Of a DNA stretch of 34,720 nt, positions 1 through 9,232 are shown piece after piece. Position numbers and translations under genes: made by a program. Below the pieces are notes generated by a model. The model was not told the DNA's origin. It saw only the letters and a list, made by a program, of their open reading frames with translations, and searched no databases. Numbering within the stretch: the stretch's first letter is position 1; each line of letters starts with the position of its first letter. The DNA lies in NCBI RefSeq assembly GCF_030684895.1, contig NZ_JAUXXP010000085.1, positions 1 through 34,720 of the forward strand. Reading direction: 5' to 3'. The stretch is from Pseudomonas sp. (GTDB lineage Bacteria > Pseudomonadota > Gammaproteobacteria > Pseudomonadales > Pseudomonadaceae).

Positions 1-1
1 G

Positions 2-430
2 CCCCATGGTCTGCTGCGTGAGGCGGCGCGCAGCGTGCGCCCGGGTGGTCATCTGCTGATCGTCGGGATCAATCCGATGAGCAGCTGGGGCCTGCGTCAT
101 CTGTTTACCCGCGACGCGCTGCGCCAGGCCCGTTGTATTGCGCCCAATCGGGTCTGCGACTGGTTGCACCTGCTGGGCTTCGCGCTGGAGAAACGCCGCT
201 TCGGGTGCTATCGTCCGCCGCTTTCTTCGCCGGCCTGGCAGGCGCGGCTGGCTGGGCTGGAGCGATTGGGTGCGGCTTGGCAGCCACCCGGTGGCGGTTT
301 TTATGTGCTGGTAGCCCGCAAGCTGGTGGTGGGGCTGCGGCCATTGCGCCAACCCAGTCGGCAGCCAGTGGGCAAGCTACTACCGATGCCCGTGGCCAAG
401 GTCAGCCGCCGTGAAACGCCACAGAAGTAG
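2..430 (+). CDS. SAM-dependent methyltransferase, 3' part (5' end outside window)
   Basis: The open frame runs in from the left edge and ends at 430, so only about 142 C-terminal residues are visible. The text ARSVRPGGHLLIVGINP is the typical strand-4 region of a class I methyltransferase (the 'L-x-P-G-G' turn followed by a hydrophobic strand), and the tail GGGFYVLVARK fits the last strand of the fold. The SAM-binding glycine motif lies outside the window. The protein ends in a basic tail. In P. aeruginosa, as I recall, a methyltransferase gene also precedes rnhA, which supports the call. Substrate is unknown. The internal GTG at 35 is not a real start because the frame is open and conserved-looking upstream of it. 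Confidence 0.75.
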   Translation, partial: PHGLLREAARSVRPGGHLLIVGINPMSSWGLRHLFTRDALRQARCIAPNRVCDWLHLLGFALEKRRFGCYRPPLSSPAWQARLAGLERLGAAWQPPGGGFYVLVARKLVVGLRPLRQPSRQPVGKLLPMPVAKVSRRETPQK

Positions 431-480
431 CTGGCGCAAGTACAACCGGCCGGATTAATTGAGCGAGAGATTGCAGATAC

Positions 481-933
481 ATGAGTGAACAGGTCGAGAT
501 CTACACCGACGGTGCCTGCAAGGGTAATCCTGGCGTTGGTGGCTGGGGCGCGTTGATGATTTTCAAGGGTGTGGAGAAAGAGTTGTGGGGCGGCGAGGCC
601 GATACCACCAACAACCGTATGGAAATGACCGCCGCGATCCGCGCTCTGGCCGAATTGAAGCGCTCCTGCGATGTGCGCCTGGTTACCGACTCGCAGTATG
701 TGATGCAGGGCATTCAGGACTGGATGCCGAACTGGAAGAAGCGCGGCTGGAAAACCGCCGCCAAGCAGCCGGTGAAAAATGCCGACCTGTGGCAGCAGCT
801 GGATGAGCAGGTAAACCGGCATAACGTCACCTGGCAGTGGGTGCGCGGCCATACCGGTCATCCGGGCAATGAGCGCGCCGACCAGTTGGCCAATCGCGGT
901 GTTGATGAAGTAAGAGGGTTGAAGCATGCGTAG
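481..933 (+). CDS. rnhA: Ribonuclease HI
   Basis: Cytoplasmic endonuclease that cuts the RNA strand of RNA:DNA hybrids, removing primers and R-loops. The 150-residue length is close to that of E. coli RNase HI (155). The catalytic residues fall at the E. coli positions: D10 in [12 protein letters not shown]48 in NNRMEM, D70 in VTDSQYV, plus H124 in GHTGH and D134 in ERADQLAN. The basic handle region (WKKRGWKT) is present. The gene ends with an 8-base overlap into dnaQ, so the two are probably translationally coupled. This rnhA-dnaQ arrangement is common in gammaproteobacteria, although in E. coli the two are divergent. Confidence 0.97.
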   Translation: MSEQVEIYTDGACKGNPGVGGWGALMIFKGVEKELWGGEADTTNNRMEMTAAIRALAELKRSCDVRLVTDSQYVMQGIQDWMPNWKKRGWKTAAKQPVKNADLWQQLDEQVNRHNVTWQWVRGHTGHPGNERADQLANRGVDEVRGLKHA

Positions 934-1669
934 TGTGGTGCTCGATACAGAAACCACGGGTATGCCGGTGGCCGATGGCCATCGGATCATCGAAATCGGT
1001 TGCGTTGAGCTGATTGGCCGGCGCCTGACCGGGCGGCATTTCCACGTTTATTTGCAGCCTGATCGCGAGATTGATGAAGGCGCAATCGCCGTCCACGGCA
1101 TCACCAATGATGCGTTGAAGGACAAACCGCGCTTTAAGGAAGTTGCCGATGAGTTCTTCGAATTCATCAAGGGCGCGCAGCTGATCATCCACAACGCGGC
1201 GTTCGACGTTGGCTTTATCAACAACGAATTTGCCCTGATCAAGCAGGACGAGCGCGCTGATATCAGCGAGCACTGCTCGATCCTCGACACCCTGATGATG
1301 GCCCGCGAGCGCCACCCAGGGCAGCGCAACAACCTCGATGCCCTGTGCAAACGCTATGGCGTCGACAACTCCGGCCGTGACCTGCACGGCGCCTTACTCG
1401 ATGCCGAGATTCTCGCTGACGTCTACCTGACCATGACCGGCGGGCAGACCAATCTGTCCCTGGCTGGCGATGGTTCGGAAGGCGACAGCAATGGCCGTCA
1501 GCAACCCAGTGCGATCCGTCGTCTGCCAGTCGAGCGCGCACGTACGCGGGTGATCCAGGCCAGCGCTGCCGAGCTTGTCGAGCATGCCGCGCGCCTGGCG
1601 ATTATCGAAAAATCTGCAGGCGCGCCGCCGCTCTGGGTGCAGATGGAGCAGCCCAAGGCTGAGGTGTAG
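926..1669 (+). CDS. dnaQ: DNA polymerase III epsilon subunit (3'-5' proofreading exonuclease)
   Basis: Proofreading subunit of the replicative polymerase core, 247 residues (E. coli 243). The exonuclease motifs are complete: ExoI D7/E9 in LDTETTG, ExoII D94 in HNAAFDVGF, and ExoIII H154/D159 in [10 protein letters not shown]. Immediately after the nuclease domain, QTNLSL at residues 174-179 matches the beta-clamp-binding motif of epsilon (QTSMAF in E. coli). The C-terminal part, rich in Arg and Ala, is where epsilon binds the alpha subunit. The ATG lies inside the end of rnhA, suggesting coupling. A strong hairpin terminator follows 5 bases after the stop codon. Confidence 0.96.
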   Translation: MRSVVLDTETTGMPVADGHRIIEIGCVELIGRRLTGRHFHVYLQPDREIDEGAIAVHGITNDALKDKPRFKEVADEFFEFIKGAQLIIHNAAFDVGFINNEFALIKQDERADISEHCSILDTLMMARERHPGQRNNLDALCKRYGVDNSGRDLHGALLDAEILADVYLTMTGGQTNLSLAGDGSEGDSNGRQQPSAIRRLPVERARTRVIQASAAELVEHAARLAIIEKSAGAPPLWVQMEQPKAEV

Positions 1670-1673
1670 GAAC

Positions 1674-1701
1674 GTCGCGAGTTATCCACTCGCGACCTTT
1701 T
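1674..1701 (+). terminator. Rho-independent terminator after dnaQ
   Basis: Perfect 9-base arms GTCGCGAGT (1674-1682) and ACTCGCGAC (1688-1696) with a 5-base loop, followed by CTTTT. It starts 5 bases after the dnaQ stop and closes the methyltransferase-rnhA-dnaQ unit. Confidence 0.85.
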
Positions 1702-1722
1702 CGTACAGCGTCACGCAGAGGG

Positions 1723-1741
1723 GGTTCCGCCTGGCGGAGCC
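1723..1741. other. Short hairpin in the ldcA 5' leader
   Basis: GGTTCCGCC and GGCGGAGCC pair around a tiny loop (one G-U pair) about 60 bases upstream of the ldcA start. No T-tract follows, so it is probably not a terminator. It may be a leader structure or may have no function. Confidence 0.35.
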
Positions 1742-1799
1742 AGCCTCTACCCTGAGGCGATAGGCAGGCCAGTACTTGCCACTCTTCAGGGACGCCACA

Positions 1800-4058
1800 A
1801 TGTATAAAGACCTCAAGTTTCCCGTCCTGATCGTGCACCGTGACATCAAGGCCGATACCGTGGCCGGTGACCGGGTACGCGCCATCGCCCAAGAACTGGA
1901 GCAGGACGGCTTCAGCATTCTTTCCACCGCCAGCTCCGCCGAGGGGCGCATCGTTGCCTCAACGCACCATGGCCTGGCCTGCATTCTGGTCGCCGCCGAA
2001 GGTGCGGGTGAAAACAAGAACCTGCTGCAGGACATGGTCGAGCTGATCCGTATCGCTCGCCGTCGTGCGCCGCAGTTGCCGATTTTCGCCCTCGGCGAGC
2101 AGGTGACCATCGAAAACGCGCCGGCCGAGGCCATGATCGATCTCAACCAGTTGCGCGGCATTCTCTACTTGTTCGAAGACACCGTGCCGTTCCTCGCCCG
2201 CCAGGTGGCACGCGCCGCGCGCAATTATCTAGATTGCCTGCTGCCGCCGTTCTTCAAGGCGCTGGTGCAGCACACCGCGCAGTCCAACTACTCCTGGCAC
2301 ACCCCCGGCCATGGTGGCGGCGTGGCCTATCGCAAAAGCCCGGTGGGGCAGGCGTTTCACCAGTTCTTCGGGGAAAACACGCTGCGCTCTGACCTCTCTG
2401 TATCGGTGCCGGAGCTGGGTTCGCTGCTCGATCACACCGGCCCACTGGCCGAAGCCGAAGCCCGCGCGGCGCGCAACTTCGGCGCCGATCACACCTACTT
2501 CGTGATCAACGGCACTTCGACGGCGAACAAGATCGTCTGGCACAGCATGGTCGGCCGCGATGATCTGGTGCTGGTGGATCGCAACTGCCACAAGTCGATC
2601 CTGCATTCGATCATCATGACCGGCGCGATTCCGCTGTATCTGTGCCCCGAACGTAACGAGCTGGGGATTATCGGGCCGATTCCGCTGAGCGAATTCAGCC
2701 GTGAGTCGATCCAAGCCAAGATCGATGCCAGCCCGCTTGCTCGAGGCCGTGTGCCGAGCAGCAGCGGGGCGATGGTCAAGCTGGTGGTGGTGACCAATTC
2801 GACCTACGACGGCCTGTGCTACAACGCCGAACTGATCAAGCAGACCCTGGGCAATAGCGTCGAAGTGCTGCATTTTGACGAGGCCTGGTACGCCTATGCG
2901 GCGTTTCACGAGTTCTATGCCGGCCGTTACGGCATGGGCACCGCGCGCACAGAGAAGGCGCCGCTGGTGTTCACTACTCACTCGACGCATAAGTTGCTGG
3001 CGGCCTTTAGTCAGGCCTCGATGATCCATGTACAGGATGGCGGTGTGCGTCAACTGGATCGGGATCGCTTCAACGAAGCTTTTATGATGCACATCTCCAC
3101 CTCGCCGCAGTACGGCATCATCGCTTCGCTGGATGTAGCTTCGGCGATGATGGAAGGGCCGGCAGGGCGCTCGCTGATTCAGGAAACCTTCGATGAAGCG
3201 CTGAGCTTTCGCCGCGCCCTGGCCAACCTGCGGCAGAACCTCAGCGTCGATGATTGGTGGTTCAGCATCTGGCAGCCAGCCAAAGCCGAAGGCACCGATG
3301 ATGTGGTGACCCAGGATTGGCTGCTACAGCCGCAAGCCGATTGGCACGGCTTTGGCGATGTTGCCGAAGATTACGTGCTGCTCGACCCGATCAAAGTGAC
3401 CCTGGTGACGCCGGGGCTAACCGCCGATGGCAAGCTGGACGCGCGCGGCATTCCGGCCGCAGTGGTCAGCAAGTTCCTCTGGGAGCGTGGCCTGGTAGTA
3501 GAAAAGACCGGGTTGTATTCCTTCCTGGTGCTGTTCTCCATGGGCATTACCAAGGGCAAGTGGAGCACGCTGTTGACCGAGCTGCTGGAGTTCAAGCGCA
3601 GCTACGATGCCAACCTGCCGTTAAGTGATGTACTGCCTTCGATTGCGCAGGCCGGCAAGACCTTTTATCAGGGCATGGGCTTGCGCGATCTATGCGATGC
3701 CTTGCATACCTGCTACCGCGAAAACGCCACGGCCAAGGCGCTCAAACGCATGTACACGGTGCTGCCGGAAGTGGCGATAAAACCTGCCGATGCCTACAAC
3801 CAGTTGGTACGCGGCGAAGTTGAGGCGGTACCGATTGAGCAGCTGGAAGGCCGCATTGCTGCGGTGATGCTGGTGCCCTATCCGCCAGGTATTCCGTTGA
3901 TCATGCCGGGCGAGCGCTTTACTGCGCAGACCCGCTCGATCATTGATTACCTGGCCTTTGCCCGCACTTTTGACCGCAGCTTCCCCGGTTTCGATGCCGA
4001 TGTGCATGGCCTGCAGCGTGAGGAAGGGCTCTACACCGTGGACTGCATCAAGGCCTGA
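1800..4058 (+). CDS. ldcA: Lysine decarboxylase (Orn/Lys/Arg decarboxylase family)
   Basis: PLP enzyme that converts lysine to cadaverine and consumes a proton. It closely resembles P. aeruginosa LdcA (about 751 residues) as remembered; this one is 752. Residues 1-130 form the wing/receiver-like domain. The PLP domain holds SWHTPGHGGG (about 165-174), HFDEAWYAY with D360, and the Schiff-base lysine K398 in THSTHKLLAAFSQ. The C-terminal domain carries VPYPPGIPLIMPGE. The ATG at 1800 is chosen over the in-frame ATG at 1776 because the family starts with MYKDLKFPV. A short Ser/Gly-rich insertion (about 318-325) seems longer than in P. aeruginosa. Unlike P. aeruginosa, no antiporter gene follows. 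Lysine rather than ornithine or arginine as substrate is inferred from similarity. Confidence 0.92.
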   Translation: MYKDLKFPVLIVHRDIKADTVAGDRVRAIAQELEQDGFSILSTASSAEGRIVASTHHGLACILVAAEGAGENKNLLQDMVELIRIARRRAPQLPIFALGEQVTIENAPAEAMIDLNQLRGILYLFEDTVPFLARQVARAARNYLDCLLPPFFKALVQHTAQSNYSWHTPGHGGGVAYRKSPVGQAFHQFFGENTLRSDLSVSVPELGSLLDHTGPLAEAEARAARNFGADHTYFVINGTSTANKIVWHSMVGRDDLVLVDRNCHKSILHSIIMTGAIPLYLCPERNELGIIGPIPLSEFSRESIQAKIDASPLARGRVPSSSGAMVKLVVVTNSTYDGLCYNAELIKQTLGNSVEVLHFDEAWYAYAAFHEFYAGRYGMGTARTEKAPLVFTTHSTHKLLAAFSQASMIHVQDGGVRQLDRDRFNEAFMMHISTSPQYGIIASLDVASAMMEGPAGRSLIQETFDEALSFRRALANLRQNLSVDDWWFSIWQPAKAEGTDDVVTQDWLLQPQADWHGFGDVAEDYVLLDPIKVTLVTPGLTADGKLDARGIPAAVVSKFLWERGLVVEKTGLYSFLVLFSMGITKGKWSTLLTELLEFKRSYDANLPLSDVLPSIAQAGKTFYQGMGLRDLCDALHTCYRENATAKALKRMYTVLPEVAIKPADAYNQLVRGEVEAVPIEQLEGRIAAVMLVPYPPGIPLIMPGERFTAQTRSIIDYLAFARTFDRSFPGFDADVHGLQREEGLYTVDCIKA

Positions 4059-4205
4059 CCCTGCTCTGGCTTGCAGCGTTGCTAGGCGGCACCGGCGTTA
4101 TTCGTCGGTTGTCGCCAGTCTTTCTCAGTAGATCAAGCGCTTATCGCCGATAAGTAAAAATTGAGCTTAACTTTGATGACGTGGTCTGCGTCACAGTGGC
4201 CAGCA

Positions 4206-4233
4206 TCGACATTTGTCGGTTGGTTGTTATAGT
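4206..4233 (+). promoter_or_regulatory. Candidate sigma-70 promoter for the crotonase/fimL/nudC unit
   Basis: TCGACA (4206-4211) and TATAGT (4228-4233) are separated by 16 bases. Each hexamer matches the consensus at 5 of 6 positions. The site lies 50-90 bases upstream of the crotonase start, in the 230-base gap after ldcA. Otherwise the gap shows nothing clear. Call is by eye. Confidence 0.4.
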
Positions 4234-4297
4234 TGCTCGATTTTTAGCATAAGAAGATTTTCATTGTGCGCTTGCGCCCCAGCTGAGGATGACTGCC

Positions 4298-5110
4298 GTG
4301 TCCGACTACAAAGCCTTTAATGTCGTGTTGGCAGATAAGGTCGCCCATGTGGTGATCAATCGCCCGGAAAAAGTTAACGCGATGAACGCGGACTTCTGGA
4401 GCGAGATCATCGAGATTTTCCGCTGGATCGACGCCACCGATGAAGTGCGCGCAGTGGTGATTTCCGGTGCGGGCAAACATTTCTCCTCAGGTATCGACCT
4501 GATGATGCTGGCCTCGGTCGGCAGCCAGCTGGGCCCGGATGTTGGTCGTAATGCCGAAAAACTGCGACGCAAGATTCTCGAACTGCAAGCCTCGTTCAAT
4601 GCCGTGGACAACTGCCGTAAGCCGGTATTGGCAGCTATCCAAGGCTATTGCCTGGGCGGCGCGATTGATCTGGTCTCGGCCTGTGATATGCGTTATTCGA
4701 CGATCGATGCGCAGTTCTCGATCAAGGAAATCGACATCGGTATGGCCGCCGACGTTGGCACCCTGCAGCGTCTACCGCGCATTATCGGTGACGGCATGAT
4801 GCGTGAACTGGCCTTTACCGGCCGCACCATTAATGGTGAAGAGGCGCGCAGCATTGGCCTGGTCAACCGTACTTACGCCGATGCCGATGCACTGCTTGAT
4901 GGCGTGATGGGCATTGCCCGCGAGATCGCCAGCAAGTCGCCGGTGGCCATTCGTGGCACCAAGGAAATGATTCGCTACATGCGTGATCACCGGGTCGATG
5001 ACGGCCTGGAATATATCGCCACCTGGAACGCCGCTATGCTGCAATCGGTCGATCTGCGCGTGGCCATGACGGCTCATATGAGCAAGCAGAAACCGGAGTT
5101 CGCTGACTGA
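4298..5110 (+). CDS. Crotonase-family protein, delta3,5-delta2,4-dienoyl-CoA isomerase-like
   Basis: Beta-oxidation enzyme of the enoyl-CoA hydratase/isomerase fold. It resembles ECH1 (dienoyl-CoA isomerase) more than a hydratase: IDLVSACDMRY and KEIDIGMAADVGTLQRLP are near-copies of ECH1 text, and all three acidic residues known from rat ECH1 (D176, E196, D204) are matched. Numbered from the GTG used here, these are D124, E144 and D152. The oxyanion-hole stretches SSGIDL and GYCLGGAID are present. Start: an ATG at 4289 is possible but abuts GAGGA (4284-4288) with no spacing, whereas GTG 4298 has that Shine-Dalgarno 9 bases away, so GTG (270 residues) is preferred. It is followed after 50 bases by fimL, an arrangement that recalls P. 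aeruginosa PA1821-PA1822. Substrate is inferred. Confidence 0.85.
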   Translation: MSDYKAFNVVLADKVAHVVINRPEKVNAMNADFWSEIIEIFRWIDATDEVRAVVISGAGKHFSSGIDLMMLASVGSQLGPDVGRNAEKLRRKILELQASFNAVDNCRKPVLAAIQGYCLGGAIDLVSACDMRYSTIDAQFSIKEIDIGMAADVGTLQRLPRIIGDGMMRELAFTGRTINGEEARSIGLVNRTYADADALLDGVMGIAREIASKSPVAIRGTKEMIRYMRDHRVDDGLEYIATWNAAMLQSVDLRVAMTAHMSKQKPEFAD

Positions 5111-5160
5111 TGTTGTCCTTCCACCTGTTTTTATCACCGACGCGGGAGGCGCAATAGCTC

Positions 5161-6840
5161 ATGGTTTCTGGAGCCACGTCGCTTAATCTGGTGCGCGATG
5201 AATTGTTCACCACCATGGAAGAGGCAGAGTCGAGCCTCGAACACTTTATCGCCGACCGTCACAACGGCAGCCTGCTGCAACAGGCCGTGGAAAACCTGCA
5301 TCAGGTTCGCGGCACACTGAACCTGATCGAACTGGCCGGTGCCGAGTTGCTGGCTCAGGAAGTGCTGGATCAGGCCACCGACATTCCCGCCGGTGCCGGT
5401 GAAGAGCGTGATGTACAGCTCTCTGCGCTGAGCAACGCACTGCACGTACTGCGTCGTTACCTAGAGAACGTTGAAGCGCATCGCCAGGAAATGCCGGAAC
5501 TGCTGCTGCCGGCGATCAACGACCTGCGTCTGGCCGGCGGTCAGCCCGCCTTGCCGGAAAGCTTCTTCTTTAGCGTGCGCCTCGACCATGCTCGCCCACG
5601 AACCTCGCCGCCATCGGTTGACGGCGCGGCGCGTGAAAGTGAAGGGCGCCGTCTGCGCCACATGTATCAGGTGGGTCTGCTCGGCTTTATCCGTGAGCAG
5701 AACCCGCAGGCCAGTCTCAAGCTGATGGGCCGGGCGTTGACCCGCCTCGACAGCCTGTTTGCCAACGAGCCGCGCGGTCGCTTGTGCTGGGTTGGTGCGG
5801 CCGCAGTTGAAGCGCAGGTTGAGGGTCAGCTATTGGCGCGCAAGTCGCGTAAACAGCTGTTCTCGCGGATTGATCGCGAGCTCAAGCAGATGCTGGTCAA
5901 TGGCCAGTACGAAGCGCCGCGTGGCTTGCTCAAGGAATTGCTCTATCTGGTGGCCCTGGCGGATAGCCGTGGGCCGCTGGCAACAGCCCTCAGTGAAGTA
6001 TTCGGCCTGACGCCGCTGCCCTTTACCGATCACCTGCTGGAAGAGGAATACCAGCGTCTGGCAGGGCCTGGGCAGGCGGTTATGCGTTCGCTGAGCTCGG
6101 CGATCCGTGAAGAGCTCAACAGCGTCAAGGACATGCTCGACTTGATCGAGCGTGGCACCCTGCAAAGCGACAGCCTCAATAGCTTGCACGCCCTGCTCGG
6201 CAAGCTGAGCAAGACCCTCGGCATGGTCGGCCTGAGTTCGGCTGGCAACTCCCTCAACGCTCAGCTGCAAATCGTTGCCAGCTGGAGTGAGGAGAGTGCA
6301 CCAGCGCCTCAGGAGCTGCACAAACTAGCCGATGCCGTGCTGTACGTTGAAGGTATGGTTGCCAGCCTGGAACGCGGCGAGCGCCGTGAAACGCGTCCTG
6401 CCCAAGCGCAGCCAGGCGAAGAGGCTGACTCCTTCGCCCTGCATCAGCTTAACGAGGCACGCATCGTCGTCGTCGATGAGGCCCAGGCTGGCCTGGCCCT
6501 GGCCAAGCGAGCGATTACCGCGTACCTGGAGTCAGGTGGCGAGCGCATGCAGCTGTCCAACGTGCCGTTCAGCCTGCAAGCCGTACGGGGCGGGTTGTGG
6601 TTCCTCGGTCAGGAGCGCGCTGCGTTGTTGGTCGGTGCCTGCGCCGATTACATCCAGCAGCACATGTTCGATGCGCCGCAAATGCCGTCCGAGCAGATGC
6701 TGGAAACCCTCGCCGATGCCTTGAGCAGCCTTGAGTACTACCTCGAAGCCGGCGCGGTAATGCGTCCGGAAACCCAGCCAAGCGTGCTCGATCTCGCCGC
6801 AGAAAGCGTGCGGGCCCTGGGCATGCCGCTGGGGGCCTGA
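5161..6840 (+). CDS. fimL: FimL, regulator of twitching motility and cAMP signalling
   Basis: 559 residues, matching P. aeruginosa FimL as remembered ([51 protein letters not shown]). FimL is related to the N-terminal part of the chemosensory kinase ChpA, which holds the histidine-phosphotransfer-like modules. It links the Pil-Chp system to the adenylate cyclase CyaB and to type IV pilus function at the cell pole. No kinase or receiver domain is visible. The first HPt-like helix contains H47-Q-V-R-G51, discussed as a finding because FimL is usually described as lacking phosphorylatable residues. A GGGAGG-type ribosome site precedes the ATG. The nudC start codon follows 2 bases after the stop, so the two genes are coupled. 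Confidence 0.92.
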   Translation: MVSGATSLNLVRDELFTTMEEAESSLEHFIADRHNGSLLQQAVENLHQVRGTLNLIELAGAELLAQEVLDQATDIPAGAGEERDVQLSALSNALHVLRRYLENVEAHRQEMPELLLPAINDLRLAGGQPALPESFFFSVRLDHARPRTSPPSVDGAARESEGRRLRHMYQVGLLGFIREQNPQASLKLMGRALTRLDSLFANEPRGRLCWVGAAAVEAQVEGQLLARKSRKQLFSRIDRELKQMLVNGQYEAPRGLLKELLYLVALADSRGPLATALSEVFGLTPLPFTDHLLEEEYQRLAGPGQAVMRSLSSAIREELNSVKDMLDLIERGTLQSDSLNSLHALLGKLSKTLGMVGLSSAGNSLNAQLQIVASWSEESAPAPQELHKLADAVLYVEGMVASLERGERRETRPAQAQPGEEADSFALHQLNEARIVVVDEAQAGLALAKRAITAYLESGGERMQLSNVPFSLQAVRGGLWFLGQERAALLVGACADYIQQHMFDAPQMPSEQMLETLADALSSLEYYLEAGAVMRPETQPSVLDLAAESVRALGMPLGA

Positions 6841-6842
6841 GC

Positions 6843-7670
6843 ATGCAGCGCTGGCAAGCCGCTCTGCTCGACAGCCAGCAACCGGGTGGTTGGGTGGTCG
6901 CGCACTGCAAGCAGCACTTTCTGGCGGACAGCAACGGTGTGCTATTTCCCCGTGAATGGCTGAAAAAGCAGGATTTGCCGATTATCGCCGAGCATGGCCT
7001 CGGCCATTTTGATGGTGATGCGGTCTACCTGCTGGAGCTGAGCCAGCCCTTCGATATGCCAGGCTGCGCCTGGCAGAGCCTGCGCCAATTTATGCTGCAG
7101 GGCGATGCTGACACCTTCAAGTTACTCAGCTACGCCACGCAGATTGGCACCTGGGCCAGCCAGCACCGTTTCTGTGGTAGCTGCGGTGGGGCGATGCAGC
7201 ATGTGCCGGGCGAACGCGCGATGCACTGCGTGCGCTGCGAGCTGCAGCATTACCCGCGGCTTTCACCGAGCATGATTGTGCTGGTCACTCGTGGCGATGA
7301 GATTCTGCTGGCGCGCTCGCCGCGCTTTGTCGCTGGGGTCTACAGCACCTTGGCCGGCTTCGTTGAAGCGGGCGAATCAGTCGAGCACTGCGTAGCCCGT
7401 GAAGTGCGCGAAGAGGTCGGGATCGAGATCAGCAACCTGCAGTACCTCGGCAGCCAGGGCTGGCCGTTCCCACATTCATTGATGCTGGGCTTTCATGCCG
7501 AATACGCCGGTGGCGATATCGTTATGCAGGTCGATGAAATCGAGGATGCCCAGTGGTTCAGCGTGCATGACCTGCCGCCATTGCCGGCGGCCCGCTCGAT
7601 TGCTCGCTACCTGATCGACGTCTATGTGGCGCGCCGTTTAGGCCAGCCCGAGCCAGTGCTGCCAGGCTAG
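6843..7670 (+). CDS. nudC: NADH pyrophosphatase / NAD-RNA decapping Nudix hydrolase
   Basis: Hydrolyses NAD(H) to NMN(H) and AMP and, in studied homologues, removes NAD caps from RNA. 275 residues. A zinc ribbon is formed by C111, C114, C129 and C132. The Nudix box runs from G172 to I194 (GFVEAGE...REVREEVGI) with metal-binding glutamates E187, E190 and E191. The family-specific [11 protein letters not shown] follows at about 204-214 and distinguishes NudC from other Nudix enzymes. It is coupled to fimL with a 2-base gap. The last 33 bases overlap the end of the convergent TSUP gene, so there is no room for a terminator. Confidence 0.95.
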   Translation: MQRWQAALLDSQQPGGWVVAHCKQHFLADSNGVLFPREWLKKQDLPIIAEHGLGHFDGDAVYLLELSQPFDMPGCAWQSLRQFMLQGDADTFKLLSYATQIGTWASQHRFCGSCGGAMQHVPGERAMHCVRCELQHYPRLSPSMIVLVTRGDEILLARSPRFVAGVYSTLAGFVEAGESVEHCVAREVREEVGIEISNLQYLGSQGWPFPHSLMLGFHAEYAGGDIVMQVDEIEDAQWFSVHDLPPLPAARSIARYLIDVYVARRLGQPEPVLPG

Positions 7671-8423
7671 GCGCACGGTCAACGCCAGTACCACCAGGAT
7701 AAATACCGGGCGGATAAACTTCGAGCCGCCCTTGATCGCCGTACGTGCGCCGAGAAACGCGCCGACCATCAACGCCAAGCCCATGCAGATGCCCAGCAGC
7801 CAGGCCACTTGCCCGCTGATGATAAACACCGTCAGCGCGCAGATATTACTGACAAAGTTCATGCTGCGCGCTACGCCACTGGCCTTGACCAGGTCGAGCG
7901 GGTAGAGCAGCAGGCTACTGACCGTCCAGAAGGCGCCGGTACCAGGGCCCGCCACCCCATCATAGAAACCCAGGCTGAGGCTTTGTGGCCACTGCCGGCC
8001 CTTGGCGATCGGCGCCTCGGCGAGCAGCGGCGCAGCCGGGGTTTTGCCAAACAGCAGGTAGAGACCGCAGCCAAACACCACTGCAGGTAGCAGCTGGTTC
8101 AACCATTCAGACGGCAGCCATTGCGCCATCGCGGCGCCAAGCAGGGCGCCGACCGCCGTACCGATCAATGCATTGCGCCATTGGCTGGGGTTAAACAGTT
8201 TGCGCCGGTAGAAGGTGTAGCTGGCAGCGGCCGCACCAAAGGTCGAGCTGAGTTTATTGGTGCCCAGGGCCAGGTGCGGCGGCAGGCCGGCAGTCAGCAA
8301 CGCGGGAATGGTCAGCAAGCCGCCACCGCCGGCAATTGCATCGATAAAGCCGGCAATAAACGCGACCAGGGCGAGAATCGCCAGGGTGGTCAGGTCAATA
8401 CTGAGTTCAAACGGGAAAGCCAT
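7638..8423 (-). CDS. TSUP family membrane transporter (TauE/SafE)
   Basis: Inner-membrane protein of 261 residues with about eight hydrophobic segments. The N-terminal repeat shows the TSUP signature [19 protein letters not shown] (about 25-43), followed by [13 protein letters not shown], and the second half repeats the pattern around [14 protein letters not shown]. Members move small sulfur-containing or carboxylate anions such as sulfite, sulfoacetate or thiosulfate. The substrate here cannot be read from sequence. It is convergent with nudC (33-base overlap) and divergent from the unknown membrane protein at 8526. The cysI gene for sulfite reduction lies 7 kb away, too far to infer coupling. 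Confidence 0.88.
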   Translation of the reverse strand: MAFPFELSIDLTTLAILALVAFIAGFIDAIAGGGGLLTIPALLTAGLPPHLALGTNKLSSTFGAAAASYTFYRRKLFNPSQWRNALIGTAVGALLGAAMAQWLPSEWLNQLLPAVVFGCGLYLLFGKTPAAPLLAEAPIAKGRQWPQSLSLGFYDGVAGPGTGAFWTVSSLLLYPLDLVKASGVARSMNFVSNICALTVFIISGQVAWLLGICMGLALMVGAFLGARTAIKGGSKFIRPVFILVVLALTVRLAWQHWLGLA

Positions 8424-8525
8424 TTAAAAACACGTCCTGTGTCTAATTGTGATGTTCTCTTGCTGTTCTACAGCCAGGTAGCTGCGCATAATGCCGGCAA
8501 TTTCAAGCATAAGGAATGCACGGCG

Positions 8526-9173
8526 ATGCAATACGGCGGACTGGCATGGGCAACGGCATTGCTGGGGTTACTGGCGGCCTTTGTTGCGGCGCGCATCCTG
8601 TTCAATCGGCAGTGGTTTCTCGGTTGGTTGCGTGGCACCTGTGGCCTGGCATTTCTCGCCCTGGCGGCGCTGATTGGCCTGCTGGCCAACGATTTGCGCA
8701 GCTATGTCGCAATTCCTGAAGGCAAACCGCTGGCCACGCTGAGCTTCAAAGCGGACGGCCCGTTGTATCGGGTCAGTGTGTTGGAGGGCGGCCGTGAGCG
8801 CACGCTGACCATGGAAGGCGATCTCTGGCAGCTGGATGCGCGTTTCCTGCAGTGGAAGGGCCTGGCGGCGTTGATCGGCCTGCAGCCGGGTTATCGCCTG
8901 GAAAAACTCTCGGGGCGTTTTCTCTCCATCGAGCAGCAGAGCCTGGCGCAGCACACCCGGGTCGAACTGGCGCGCAGCCCTTACGGCATCGATCTTTGGC
9001 GCTGGCTGCGGCTGGGCCAGCATGACCTGTTTATCTTTGATCCGCAGGCGCGCCGGGTGACTTACCTGCCGCTGGCTGATGAGGCGGTGTACAGCATCAA
9101 CCTGACGCCCGCTGGTTTGCTTGCCGAACCGATGAACCCGGCGGCCAAGCAGGCGCTGAAAGACTGGCAGTAA
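8526..9173 (+). CDS. Conserved two-helix membrane protein of unknown function
   Basis: 215 residues. Two transmembrane helices lie at about 6-26 and 36-54, followed by a soluble domain of about 150 residues (66-215) rich in beta-type sequence, with no catalytic motif I recognise. I recall similar Pseudomonas proteins being annotated loosely as 'multidrug transporter', but nothing here supports a transport function. The frame stays open upstream to 8121, but the ATG at 8526 is chosen because AAGGA precedes it and the upstream part lies antisense to the TSUP gene and reads as non-protein. The gene ends in a bidirectional terminator shared with the convergent SDR gene. Confidence 0.8.
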   Translation: MQYGGLAWATALLGLLAAFVAARILFNRQWFLGWLRGTCGLAFLALAALIGLLANDLRSYVAIPEGKPLATLSFKADGPLYRVSVLEGGRERTLTMEGDLWQLDARFLQWKGLAALIGLQPGYRLEKLSGRFLSIEQQSLAQHTRVELARSPYGIDLWRWLRLGQHDLFIFDPQARRVTYLPLADEAVYSINLTPAGLLAEPMNPAAKQALKDWQ

Positions 9174-9187
9174 CTGCCAGTGGATGT

Positions 9188-9217
9188 AAAAAAGGCGACC
9201 CTTGGGTCGCCTTTTTT
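9188..9217. terminator. Bidirectional terminator between the 8526 gene and the SDR gene
   Basis: Arms GGCGACCC (9194-9201) and GGGTCGCC (9204-9211) with a 2-base loop, an A-run on the left and six Ts on the right. It can end transcription from both sides. Confidence 0.92.
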
Positions 9218-9232
9218 AGTGGGCGGTTTTTC

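Noticed and set aside
8121..8525. N-terminal extension of the 8526 gene by 135 codons
   Set aside because: It lies antisense to the TSUP gene, is very polar and Gly/Gln-rich, and the ATG at 8526 has a proper ribosome site.
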